Shown one piece after another: positions 43,829 through 51,799 of a stretch of DNA of 64,000 nucleotides (within the stretch, counting starts at the first letter, position 1; each line of letters opens with the position of its first letter). The position numbers and the translations under genes are program-made. Source of the DNA: Sedimentisphaerales bacterium (GTDB lineage: Bacteria > Planctomycetota > Phycisphaerae > Sedimentisphaerales > Anaerobacaceae); the NCBI GenBank assembly GCA_016927855.1, contig JAFGLV010000045.1:1-64000 (forward strand). Direction: 5' to 3'. The notes beneath the pieces were generated by a model. That model worked only from the letters and a program-made list of their open reading frames with translations, searched no databases and had not been told where the DNA came from.

Positions 43829-44308
43829 TTAGGCTCTCGGGACCACAAAGAGCTTCACGTTCGCAACCCTGACGTTCTCTCTCGGGTTGCTCTTCTTCAT
43901 GTCGGCTTCGTTCAGGTACGCACAAACCTTGACCTTCTGCTCCGAACCCGTGGGATCCAGATCCACCGAGCTGACGCCAGGTCCGAAGTCGCAGGAGTAC
44001 TTGCCACCGATATCAACGATCGAGGTGTCCTTGGAGATGCTGCAGGTCATGGTCAGCGCGAAGTTGGTCTCCACCTTGACTTCGGTGCAGCCGGAGAAGT
44101 TTCTCGTATCAACCTGTTTCAAGGTGATCCCCAGCTTGTTCTGGTCCTTGACCACGACCCAGTAGCCAACGTCCATATAGACCGGGATGGTCGCGATTTC
44201 CTGCGCGACGAATTTTGTCGGCCAGGTGTGGACCTTGATCTCGCCGGCCTGAGCCGACACGGCCAGCATAGCCAGTGCGGCGGCCACAAAAAGACTCTTC
44301 TTCAACAT
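43829..44308 (-). CDS. Small exported beta-rich protein (fimbrial-subunit-like)
   Basis: The 159-residue protein has a clear signal peptide (LFVAAALAMLAVSAQA, cleavage near residue 21). The mature part is beta-rich with four cysteines (SGCTEVKV, MTCSIS, YSCDFG, KVCAYL) that could form two disulphides. It ends in a hydrophobic strand, VRVANVKLFVVPRA, as in subunits completed by a donor strand. I do not recognise a family. AAGGAAG lies 5 bases before ATG 44308. It is preceded by an unusual 450-base leader and followed by a hairpin terminator, so it seems to be expressed on its own. A role as a secreted structural subunit handled by the downstream chaperone-like protein is inference. Confidence 0.65.
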   Translation of the reverse strand: MLKKSLFVAAALAMLAVSAQAGEIKVHTWPTKFVAQEIATIPVYMDVGYWVVVKDQNKLGITLKQVDTRNFSGCTEVKVETNFALTMTCSISKDTSIVDIGGKYSCDFGPGVSSVDLDPTGSEQKVKVCAYLNEADMKKSNPRENVRVANVKLFVVPRA

Positions 44309-44758
44309 CTTCACTTCCTTTCTAACTTAACCCTCGCTCCTGGTTGGCCGATAGGGCCCTGTGGAGCTAACCCAATTGATCCGGTCAGGCACTACGGACG
44401 CCTGAGCCGCACAGTGTAGCGGGCACACCACATCAACCGACTCGTTCGGACTTGCCCGCTCCATGTCCAAACGGTCGCGGCCCTGAAAACCAGATTCGAC
44501 CTGCAATTTTCATTCCCACTTTAGCATTTGACATCGCCCTACCGCCCCAAGAGAGGGCCAATCTCCCGGACGACTCGCAGTACTGTCGCCAGCCTGCGAG
44601 ATGTCACTGCGTCATCACCTTTACCTCCTTTCTCCCCTATCCCTACTAGAGGGGGCCTCTAATGGGGTCGTACCTTTCCATAGGTTCCGGGCAATAAGCT
44701 CGATGATACCCGACCGACAGAATCAGTCACAGGACCCGGTCATTTCGCCCTTGACCGA
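44309..44758. other. Long leader region with hairpins upstream of the small exported protein
   Basis: This 450-base region carries no convincing gene. On the minus strand it has AAAGGAGGTAAAGGTG followed by a minimal ATG-ACG-CAG-TGA reading frame. Then come an 8-base stem AGCGGGCA/TGCCCGCT (44418-44425 with 44453-44460) and a smaller stem TCAGGC/GCCTGA around 44383-44405. A compact hairpin TAGAGG/CCTCTA lies at about 44648-44662. The layout suggests a regulated leader. No known riboswitch consensus is matched. Confidence 0.4.
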
Positions 44759-45292
44759 TCACGGCGCCGCCATGATCGTCAGGACCAGATTCCCGTTGTA
44801 CCGTCCCGCCGGATATGTCGATAGACCCATGAAACCCACCTGGAGGTCTACCGGGACATCCTCACCTGCAGGCCCAGTCGGCCTGCCTGACTGCGCAATG
44901 GTGACTCGTCCCGTTCCAACAGGCGTTTCCTTGCCATTGATCGCGACCGTCAGATGCTGCGGCAAGACCAGCTTGCCGCCGTTGCCGTGACGAAGGCCCG
45001 TGAACGAGGCTTCGATGTGATAGGGACAATTCGCCACGACATGGGCGGTCAGGTGCGACTGGAGGTGATGCCAGCCCGGTCCGACCACCTCACCCAATTC
45101 GAGCGGCTCGTCCGTCACTGTCACGCCAACGAATGGCCCCGACTGATACAGGGCGTTCGCAGCATTCGCGGCGGCCTCGAAAGTCCGGCGTCGCTCGCGT
45201 TGAAGGAGTTGCGGCCGACTCACGGCGCTTACGGCGTCCGCGGTCGCCAGGCATACTGCGACGATCGCAAAAGTCTTCGCCAGATTCCACAT
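44759..45292 (-). CDS. Exported SCPU/pilin-like beta protein
   Basis: The 177-residue protein has a signal peptide (residues 1-23, KTFAIVAVCLATADAVSA). The mature part is beta-rich and ends STYPAGRYNGNLVLTIMAAP. This resembles the C-terminus of spore-coat-U/Csu-type pilus subunits, where a PAGxYxGxLxVTV strand is typical. Similarity is limited to this pattern and is not decisive. GGGGGGTG lies before ATG 45292. A strong promoter at 45628-45656 serves it. It is the first of the four exported proteins of this locus on the minus strand. Confidence 0.6.
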   Translation of the reverse strand: MWNLAKTFAIVAVCLATADAVSAVSRPQLLQRERRRTFEAAANAANALYQSGPFVGVTVTDEPLELGEVVGPGWHHLQSHLTAHVVANCPYHIEASFTGLRHGNGGKLVLPQHLTVAINGKETPVGTGRVTIAQSGRPTGPAGEDVPVDLQVGFMGLSTYPAGRYNGNLVLTIMAAP

Positions 45293-46281
45293 TTTGTCAC
45301 CCCCCTACGTCAATCCCGATCTCTACCGGGACGCTTAGCGCGCCTGCGCTAACGTTGCTCTGGCAAAAGCACCCTAACGAGAACACGCATATTCAGTTGT
45401 CTGAGAACTGCATCGTTGTAGTCGGGCGGCGTCTGACGCGGCAACCGACGGACACGCCGTCCTGACAAAGAAATCCCAGAGGTGAGAGACTCGGCAAGCC
45501 ACCGGACTGCAATGCCGACTCTTTTCTTTCCTCCCCACCTCACGGTCCTTTCAATGCGGCCGCCTCGACGCAACCACCGCATTACGGCGCTATGATACAC
45601 ACCACAACCGAACCTACCAGTTTGCCCAATCTACCACGTTTATCAGATGGTGTCAAGCACGTTTTTCGTCAAAGCAGTGTTTTTACCCTTGTTCTGCATC
45701 TATCTCAACTTGTGTATTCTACCCCACTGCGGTTTGAATGTCAATACTAATATGCCCTTTTCCAGCCCTGCCCCTCAAGATATCGGGCCTTCCTCGGAAT
45801 GGAGGCAGCCTCTTGGGGACAGATGCGGGCCAACCAGCGTGAGCGCTGCCAGGATTCGTTAGGAGGAGGATCCGACCTGTTTAGACGTAAATATCTGTCA
45901 AAAATAGAGATACGCAGAATGAGCAGGCGAAAGAGGCCATTGGCGTAAGCCTCCTGTGGGTTTGGAGAGTGTTAGGATAGGGCCCTCTGGCAACTCGGTC
46001 CCGCCGACCGATACCTTCTTTTCCAGGCCGGTGCACATTACCCGCGAAAATCTCGCAGGGGGTAATACCTCGGCATGCACCCAACAGCTTCTGCGGTCCG
46101 CAGACCGCCAACAACCATGCATTCAGGTGTTCTTTCGAGGCGCGCTGGTCGGCTGTCGCCAGACTGTGAGGGCAGGTCCGGCCATGCCCGTGCGCGTGGT
46201 TCCGGCGCGCAGCACGCGTGCCTGGCGCTTGTGGACCGGTCGCCCGGGTGGGAGAGGAACGGCCTGCCTCCGATCCCGAAA
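45293..46281. other. Long non-coding region, partly A/T-rich
   Basis: A 989-base region lies between the pilin-like gene and tRNA-Asn. It contains the minus-strand promoter at 45628-45656 and an A/T-rich segment (45590-45770). A GC-rich part with the inverted repeat TCTGCGG/CCGCAGA lies near 46092-46107. A minus-strand frame at 45898-46122 and a short 19-codon frame with AGGAGG about 45940 are too weak to call as genes. The 335-base leader of the pilin-like gene shows no recognised riboswitch. Confidence 0.5.
45628..45656 (-). promoter_or_regulatory. Strong sigma70-like promoter for the pilin-like gene
   Basis: On the minus strand a consensus TTGACA is followed by exactly 17 bases and TAGATT. 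The predicted start point is near 45621, giving a leader of about 330 bases before ATG 45292. It has the same TTGACA and spacer length as the promoter at 43457, which hints at shared control. Confidence 0.7.
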
Positions 46282-46354
46282 CTCCCCGAGTAGGACTCGA
46301 ACCTACAACCTAGCGGTTAACAGCCGCTCGCTCTACCGATTGAGCTATCGGGGA
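46282..46354 (-). tRNA. tRNA-Asn (GTT anticodon)
   Basis: On the minus strand a 73-base tRNA folds. The acceptor stem pairs TCCCCGA with TCGGGGA, with D arm GCTCAATCGGTAGAGC, anticodon GTT in the loop CTGTTAA, and T arm GTAGGTTCGAGTCCTAC. The discriminator is G. CCA is not encoded. Confidence 0.97.
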
Positions 46355-46694
46355 ATACGACCAAAAAAATAAGGCCCTCCACGCGGTATCCGAGGCCTCG
46401 GTGGAATTATCGTCAAAGTGCTCAGAGAAAGCAACTGTTTTGTCAAGATTTCTCGTACATTGCCGATAGGAAGGCACAGCGGCACTGGACAAGGACCGGG
46501 CCTTGCAGTACCCTACCCGCCCGGTGGCCGGTGCGTCAGTCTGCCTTGTGCCAAGCCGAGCGCCCGCGTGGCGTACCGCTGAGGACGGATGTTGAGGTCC
46601 CGCATGGAACAGCGGAACATCGGGTCGATGCGGCGCATCTATCTAATTTATCGGAACAATCACGGACTCATCAGTTCGCTAGGTTAACACGGGA
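46355..46694. other. Intergenic region before the kinase gene
   Basis: A 340-base region lies between the divergently transcribed tRNA-Asn and the kinase gene. It begins with an A-run (46363-46369) and GAGGCCTCGG palindromic bases. No convincing gene or terminator is seen. Confidence 0.45.
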
Positions 46695-47570
46695 ATGGCC
46701 AAAGACATACTCAGTGTGGGGGAGTTCACGATAATTCGACGGATCGGCAACGGGGCCCGTAGCACGATCTATCTGGCCACTGACGAACAAGATGGGACGC
46801 TCGTGGCCCTCAAACGCGTCATCGTGGAGAAACCTGAGGATTACCGGGTCATCGAGCAGACCGAATTGGAGTATAGGGTCGCGCGGGAGATCGACCACCC
46901 GTACATCCGCAAGTGCTACAAGCTTCAGAAGATCCGCAGTATGTTCAAGGTGCGTGAGCTTCTGTTGTCGATGGAGCACTTCGACGGTAAGACGCTGGAG
47001 GATAGTCCCACCCTGAGCTTGGGCGACGTCCTGCTGGTTTTTCGCATGGTCGCTTCCGGGCTCAGCGCCATGCATCAGCGCGGCTACGTCCACTGCGACA
47101 TCAAGCCGAACAACATCCTCATCAGCAAGGGCGGCACGATCAAGATCATCGACCTGGGCCAGAGCTGTCCGATCGGCACGATCAAGACGCGGATACAAGG
47201 CACACCGGACTACATCGCGCCCGAGCAGGTCAAACGCAAGACCCTCACGCCAAAGACCGACATCTTCAATCTGGGCGCCACCATGTATTGGGCCTTGACT
47301 GGCAAGAACGTCCCGACACTTATCCCGAAAGCGAAGAACGGTATCGGCCTGCTGGAGCCGCCTCGCTGCCCTGCACCGCACGAGTTGAAGAGCCAGTTGC
47401 CCATCGGCATTTCCATGCTGGTCATGGATTGCGTGAAGAACGACCCGGCCGAGCGCCCACCGAGCATGGCCGACGTGATCGCCGGGCTCGACGCCATGAT
47501 CCACACCATCTTTGGCGGCAAGATCAGAGCGAATCGAAATGCCTCGAACAACCATCGAGCTGCTCAATAA
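46695..47570 (+). CDS. Serine/threonine protein kinase (single domain)
   Basis: The 291-residue cytoplasmic protein is a Hanks-type kinase domain with no membrane or sensor part. It shows the glycine loop RIGNGARSTIYLA (16-28), Lys40 in VALKR, the catalytic loop HCDIKPNN (His133, Asp135, Asn140), and GTPDYIAPEQ in the activation segment. The metal-binding motif is DLG (Asp153) instead of the usual DFG. It overlaps the following phosphatase gene by 32 bases, so the two are translated together. The pair may set and remove a phosphate on a common target. Confidence 0.93.
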   Translation: MAKDILSVGEFTIIRRIGNGARSTIYLATDEQDGTLVALKRVIVEKPEDYRVIEQTELEYRVAREIDHPYIRKCYKLQKIRSMFKVRELLLSMEHFDGKTLEDSPTLSLGDVLLVFRMVASGLSAMHQRGYVHCDIKPNNILISKGGTIKIIDLGQSCPIGTIKTRIQGTPDYIAPEQVKRKTLTPKTDIFNLGATMYWALTGKNVPTLIPKAKNGIGLLEPPRCPAPHELKSQLPIGISMLVMDCVKNDPAERPPSMADVIAGLDAMIHTIFGGKIRANRNASNNHRAAQ

Positions 47571-48387
47571 AGGGATCACCGCCAATCAAGCCGACCGCTT
47601 TCGACGGGCCAACCTCGTCCGTCTGCCCGCACGGGGTACGCTGGTCGTCGGAGGCGATATCCACGGTCACCGCCGCAACTTCGAGCGTCTCGTGACCTAT
47701 GCCGACCTGGCGAACCATCCTGACCGGCACATCGTGCTCCAGGAGATCATTCACGGAGGACCCGAGGACGACCGTGGCGGCTGCCTGTCCTATCAGCTTC
47801 TCCTGGACGCCGTGCGCTTCAAGGTGAGCTTTCCCGATCAGGTCCATTTCGTCATGGGCAACCATGACACCGCGTGCATCAACAGCTCCGAGGTGATGAA
47901 AAACGGTAAGGAGATGAACCGTGCCATGAGCTTGGCCCTGGAGCGAGAGTTCCGCGATGCCAGCAACGACGTCAAGCTGGCGCTCAAGCAGTTCCTCTTC
48001 TCGCAACCGTTGGCGGTGCGGTGCAGCAACCGAGCGTGGATCTCGCACTCGCTGCCTAGCGATCACTTCGTGGACAAGTTCGACCCGGCCGTGTTCGAAA
48101 AGGAGCTGCAAATCGCCGACTGCGCCAAGCCGGGCTCCGCCTACCTGCTCACGTGGGGTCGGCGCCATAGCCAGGCCACGCTCGACAGGTTGGCCCGACA
48201 ACTCGATGTGGATGTCTTCGTGCTGGGACACCAGGCCCAGGCCCAGGGCTGGAAACGGGCCGGCACAAACCTCATCATCCTCGCCTCCGACCACAATCAC
48301 GGCTGCCTGCTCGAAATGGACCTGGCGAAGTTCTGGTCGGCCGACGAGCTGGCCGCCAAGATCGTGCCGTTGGCCTCGATCTCCTGA
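47539..48387 (+). CDS. PPP-type metallophosphatase paired with the kinase
   Basis: The 282-residue protein has metallophosphatase motifs: VGGDIHGHRRNF (Asp40, His42), the DDRGG motif (about residue 75), and MGNHDTA (Asn108, His109, Asp110). WISHSLPSDHF in the middle and VFVLGHQAQAQ with SDHNHG near the end supply the remaining metal ligands. This is the PPP/Ser-Thr phosphatase pattern. The start is set at ATG 47539. Upstream sequence AGCGAATCGAA has no strong ribosome site, which fits translation coupled to the overlapping kinase gene. Confidence 0.88.
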   Translation: MPRTTIELLNKGITANQADRFRRANLVRLPARGTLVVGGDIHGHRRNFERLVTYADLANHPDRHIVLQEIIHGGPEDDRGGCLSYQLLLDAVRFKVSFPDQVHFVMGNHDTACINSSEVMKNGKEMNRAMSLALEREFRDASNDVKLALKQFLFSQPLAVRCSNRAWISHSLPSDHFVDKFDPAVFEKELQIADCAKPGSAYLLTWGRRHSQATLDRLARQLDVDVFVLGHQAQAQGWKRAGTNLIILASDHNHGCLLEMDLAKFWSADELAAKIVPLASIS

Positions 48388-48522
48388 CGACCGCGGCGCG
48401 TCGGTACGTCGAAGCGCCTCTGCCACCGGCGAAAATCGCTGGCGTTTTTCCGGGATTTGACCTATTGTGGCTGCACGCCGTGTCCCACCACGTTCAATGC
48501 GAGGGGACCGTCGCCGCATTGA

Positions 48523-48577
48523 TGACGGATGATTGACAACTGAGAAAGGTCTCTGCTGGCCCTTCGATCATCCGTCA
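48523..48577. repeat. Inverted repeat TGACGGATGAT
   Basis: TGACGGATGAT at 48523-48533 and its inverted copy ATCATCCGTCA at 48567-48577 flank a 33-base loop just before the GT21-like gene. It may be a remnant of a short repeat element or a hairpin in the leader. Confidence 0.6.
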
Positions 48578-48587
48578 CCGATCATCA

Positions 48588-49817
48588 ATGATGGAGCACA
48601 GCCCTTTCCGTATGGAATGGTATGATTGGATAGCCTGGACCGCGATTGTAGTGCAACTGTTCTTCGTGTACTACGCCGTCCGCAATTACCGCTTCGCGCT
48701 GGCCAAGTACGACCGCAAGACGGAGCCGGCCTATCGGCCTCGTGCTGCTTTGATCGTCCCCTGCAAGGGACTCGATGCGCGCTTCGACAGCAACATCCGG
48801 TCGCTCCTCGAGCAGGACTACGGCAATTACCGCCTGTGCTTCGTCCTGGGTGACAAAACCGATCCCGCCTACGAGCGATTGCAACGGCTCGCGGCGCACC
48901 AACCAGCGAGCAACTGCACGCCGGAGATTCTCATCGCCGGTCCATCCACCTTGTGCAGCCAGAAGATCCACAACCTGCTCTACGCGATCGAGCGCCTGCC
49001 GGCCGACGTCGAAATCCTTGCCTTCGCGGATTCGGACGTGTGCGCGCGTCGCGACTGGCTGGGTCTGCTGGTCTGGTCGTTGCGGCGACCCAAGTGCGGC
49101 GTCGCCACCGGTTATCGCTGGTTCGTCCCCACGCGCAACAATCTCGCCACGTTGGCGCTGTCGGCAGTCAACGCGAGCGTCGCGCAGTTGCTGGGCAATA
49201 GTGCGTTCAACCATGCCTGGGGCGGCTCGATGGCGGTGCGCATGGAGGACTTCAAACGTCTGGGCCTGCCCCAGACCTGGAAGACCACGCTCAGTGACGA
49301 TTTGTCCCTGAGCCAGGCGGTAAAGAAGGACGGCATGGCGGTGACCTTCGTGCCGGGGTGCCTGGGCGCTTCGTACGAATCGACGACCTGGCCGAAGTTG
49401 TATGAGTTCTGCCGGCGTCAGTTCCTCATTACTCGCGTCTACGCGCCTTCGACCTGGTGGTTGGGACTTGGCAGCAGCCTCGGTTCCGTGCTGGGCCTCT
49501 GGGTCACCGCGGCGCTGGCTTACCACGCAGTCGTTATTGACGCTCCACACCTACCTCTATACGTGTCGGTCCCGATTGCCTTCTTCGTCGGTCATGTCAT
49601 TCGAGCCATCCTGCGCCAGGCGATGATCGTCCAATTGCTGCGCGAGCATGCCCCTCGGCTCAAGTGGGCCATCGTCGCCGACGTGCTGGGCTTCTGGCTT
49701 TGGTCGATCGTCCTGCTCGGTTTCATTCTCTCGTCGGCGTTTGGCCGCACCATCCGCTGGCGCGGCATCCTCTACCGGCTCGTCAGCCCCACCCACACCG
49801 AGGTCATCAGCCAATAG
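48588..49817 (+). CDS. GT21/HpnI-like membrane glycosyltransferase
   Basis: The 409-residue protein has an N-terminal membrane helix (15-32), then a GT2-fold catalytic domain. Its motifs are ALIVPCKGLD, the FADSDV acidic motif near residue 148, NHAWGGSMAVRMEDF, and LSDDLSLSQAV (D1,D2 and D3 positions). The (Q/R)RQ motif CRRQFLITR takes the place of QxxRW. At least three C-terminal membrane helices follow. This layout is that of ceramide glucosyltransferase and the hopanoid enzyme HpnI. It transfers a sugar to a lipid acceptor, but the lipid is unknown and no hopanoid genes are nearby. Two adjacent ATGs (48588 and 48591) are both possible starts. Confidence 0.85.
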   Translation: MMEHSPFRMEWYDWIAWTAIVVQLFFVYYAVRNYRFALAKYDRKTEPAYRPRAALIVPCKGLDARFDSNIRSLLEQDYGNYRLCFVLGDKTDPAYERLQRLAAHQPASNCTPEILIAGPSTLCSQKIHNLLYAIERLPADVEILAFADSDVCARRDWLGLLVWSLRRPKCGVATGYRWFVPTRNNLATLALSAVNASVAQLLGNSAFNHAWGGSMAVRMEDFKRLGLPQTWKTTLSDDLSLSQAVKKDGMAVTFVPGCLGASYESTTWPKLYEFCRRQFLITRVYAPSTWWLGLGSSLGSVLGLWVTAALAYHAVVIDAPHLPLYVSVPIAFFVGHVIRAILRQAMIVQLLREHAPRLKWAIVADVLGFWLWSIVLLGFILSSAFGRTIRWRGILYRLVSPTHTEVISQ

Positions 49818-49868
49818 CCCTGGGCCGGGAAACTGGAGGCGCTGTGGCCAGGAGCCTACAGCCTTCCG

Positions 49869-51494
49869 TCAGTAGTCTCGTGCGATCACTGCGTCCCGGC
49901 CGACCAAGTACTGGTGCGAGTCCGGCACCACGAGGTTGTAGACGGTTCCTACATGAAGCTCGCGTCTCCTGGTCACGCTCGCAACCGCGACCGAGCCGGT
50001 CCTCGTTCGAAGGCGCGTACTGCTCACCTCATCCAGGACCCAGACGTCATGCTCCGGCCAGTAGCGGCCGCGCTCGCTGCGCAGGTGATAGTCCCCGTTT
50101 TCGGGATCGACGAAGAGCGGATCAGCGCTGAAATCGCCTTCGCCGTCGGCCTGGCACTCGACGCAGCTATACGTGGCAGAGCAGCCGTATAGATCGCTTT
50201 CGGCATTGCCCCACAGGATGCAGTTGCTGACGTGCGGATGGGCCTCGCGGTAGGCCTCGATACCCAGGTCGTTGCCCACCACGGTGAGATTCACCAGTGT
50301 GGGCGAGCTATCGGTCGCGACGACGCCGACGTAGCTGTTGGCGATGACGAAGTTGCGCAGGATCGTGTCCGGCCCTTCGCCCATGTAGAACGACACCGCG
50401 AACCGACCCGGCGCCGTCAGGACCGGCGCATCGCCTGCGGCCTGGACCGTGATCGCCTTGCCCTGGAAGTAGAGCTGCTCACGATAGACACCCGGATACA
50501 CTTTCACCACTTCGCCATCAGTAGCGACGTCGATAGCTTTCTGGACGGTCGCAAACGCGGTCTCAGGGCTGCGCCCATCGTTCGAGTCGTCTCCTTCGGC
50601 GGCATCGACATAGTAGCATGGCACGGCGTAGCACACGTAGATGTCCGAGGCCCCCTTCCCATCCGCCTTGGTGAAAAGGAACGTCTTGCGGTCCGCGCTG
50701 ATAAACGGGTGCGTAGAGCCGCTGTCGGGATTGTCAAACACCGCCAGGTGTGCCGGCGGTTCGAATGCACTGTCCCTGGAGGATCGGGTGGAGCGGAATA
50801 TCTGGAATTGGCCGTTGCGCTTCGATCCAAAATAGAGTGCCAGTCCATCGGCGGAGATACACGAATGCATGTCGTCCGACGCCGTATTGAGCTGATGCAA
50901 AACCGTAGGCTCCCCAAAAGGCGAGTGCCTGTCCGGCCGGCTTGCCATCCAGAGGTCCCACTCGCCTTTGCCGCCGGGCAGGTTGTACCCGCTGAACACG
51001 ATGATGAGCTCGTCGGCAGTGAGCGTGGGATTGGCCAATGTCCCGTAAGCGTTCAACTCCTCGATATTCCGACCGACCGGCCAGGGAGCATTGCAGGAGT
51101 CTCTTTCGGCCAGCTTCAAGCGCTTTCCGCCGGCTTCCGTGCGATAGTAGTACATCCGCAGATTGTCCGGTGACACCCAGGGAGAGCTTACATGCCCACC
51201 CACGTAGCTGAGCGCGACGATCTCCTCGGCCGGAGCAAAAGGCCCGTCAGGCTCTTGACGCACGGCTTGGAAGATACGCGTATAGGGTCCTGTGGAGCCC
51301 TCCTGTCGCACGAAGTAGAGCGTCATGCCGTCGAACGACAGGAAAGCTGCGGTGTTCCAACGCTCGGTGTCGATACCCGGCACGGTAACGGGAGACGTCC
51401 ATTCACACGGCTCCGCCCCGCGCGTCACCGAGACAAGGGAACATACTGTCACCAACACCCACAGCACAGATACGAGAAAAATCGACTTGCTCAT
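49869..51494 (-). CDS. Exported beta-propeller plus right-handed beta-helix protein
   Basis: The 541-residue protein has a signal peptide (residues 1-25, MSKSIFLVSVLWVLVTVCSLVSVTRG). A PD40-like beta-propeller part follows at about 30-300 (SFDGMTLYFVR, WVSPDNLRMYYYR, ISADGLALYFGSKRNGQFQIF, ISADRKTFLFTK). From residue 305 (YYVDAAEGDDSNDGRSPETAFATVQKAID) a DUF1565/pectate-lyase-like parallel beta-helix runs to about 480. Such combinations are common in Planctomycetes and usually bind or cleave polysaccharide. No catalytic residues can be named. GGAG precedes ATG 51494. Upstream in-frame ATGs at 51515 and 51608 are less likely. Confidence 0.8.
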   Translation of the reverse strand: MSKSIFLVSVLWVLVTVCSLVSVTRGAEPCEWTSPVTVPGIDTERWNTAAFLSFDGMTLYFVRQEGSTGPYTRIFQAVRQEPDGPFAPAEEIVALSYVGGHVSSPWVSPDNLRMYYYRTEAGGKRLKLAERDSCNAPWPVGRNIEELNAYGTLANPTLTADELIIVFSGYNLPGGKGEWDLWMASRPDRHSPFGEPTVLHQLNTASDDMHSCISADGLALYFGSKRNGQFQIFRSTRSSRDSAFEPPAHLAVFDNPDSGSTHPFISADRKTFLFTKADGKGASDIYVCYAVPCYYVDAAEGDDSNDGRSPETAFATVQKAIDVATDGEVVKVYPGVYREQLYFQGKAITVQAAGDAPVLTAPGRFAVSFYMGEGPDTILRNFVIANSYVGVVATDSSPTLVNLTVVGNDLGIEAYREAHPHVSNCILWGNAESDLYGCSATYSCVECQADGEGDFSADPLFVDPENGDYHLRSERGRYWPEHDVWVLDEVSSTRLRTRTGSVAVASVTRRRELHVGTVYNLVVPDSHQYLVGRDAVIARDY

Positions 51495-51799
51495 CCTCTT
51501 CTCTCCCTTCGACATCTTGCACCCATAGTCTGCCAAGAAGCTCCAAACCTGTGGACCGCACCAACAGGCCGGCTGCGCCGCATTCACTCGCTTTTGGCTG
51601 GATGTCATTGTACCACAGCAAACCGCCTTCCCAACAGGAAAATCCCAGCGGCCGCATAGGGCAAGCCTCCCCTGGTCACCGCATCCGGGGAAATCGGCGG
51701 TTCGCTACGAATTTTGGCTGGTCGCGGTCACATTGGTCGCGATAATGGCCCAGTGCTCGTCGCGCGACGAGCGACAAGGGACGAGTGACGAGCAGGCAG
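51495..51799. other. Intergenic region with palindrome and divergent gene starts
   Basis: A 305-base region separates the propeller/beta-helix gene from the flippase gene. It contains a perfect 18-base palindrome at 51755-51772. A repeated motif, GACGAGYGACRAG, flanks it on the right (51767-51795). No coding frame is convincing. Confidence 0.5.
51755..51772. repeat. Perfect 18-base palindrome
   Basis: GCTCGTCGCGCGACGAGC reads the same on both strands. It sits just upstream of the flippase start and could be an operator for a dimeric regulator. It could equally be part of a dispersed ACGAGCGACAAGG-type repeat, whose units follow. Confidence 0.6.

Noticed and set aside
37073-45292. Ordinary type II secretion operon
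   Set aside because: Only a secretin is present. The ATPase, platform and pseudopilin genes are absent, and the neighbours are chaperone-like and subunit-like proteins.
45293-45628. Cyclic-di-GMP (GEMM) riboswitch in the leader of the pilin-like gene
   Set aside because: A GGGCAAAC-like start is present, but the GGGACGCAAAGCC core and the tetraloop pairing are missing.
45898-46122. 74-codon minus-strand frame near tRNA-Asn
   Set aside because: It has no ribosome site at its start, no family similarity, and contains the inverted repeat. It is described only as part of the non-coding region.
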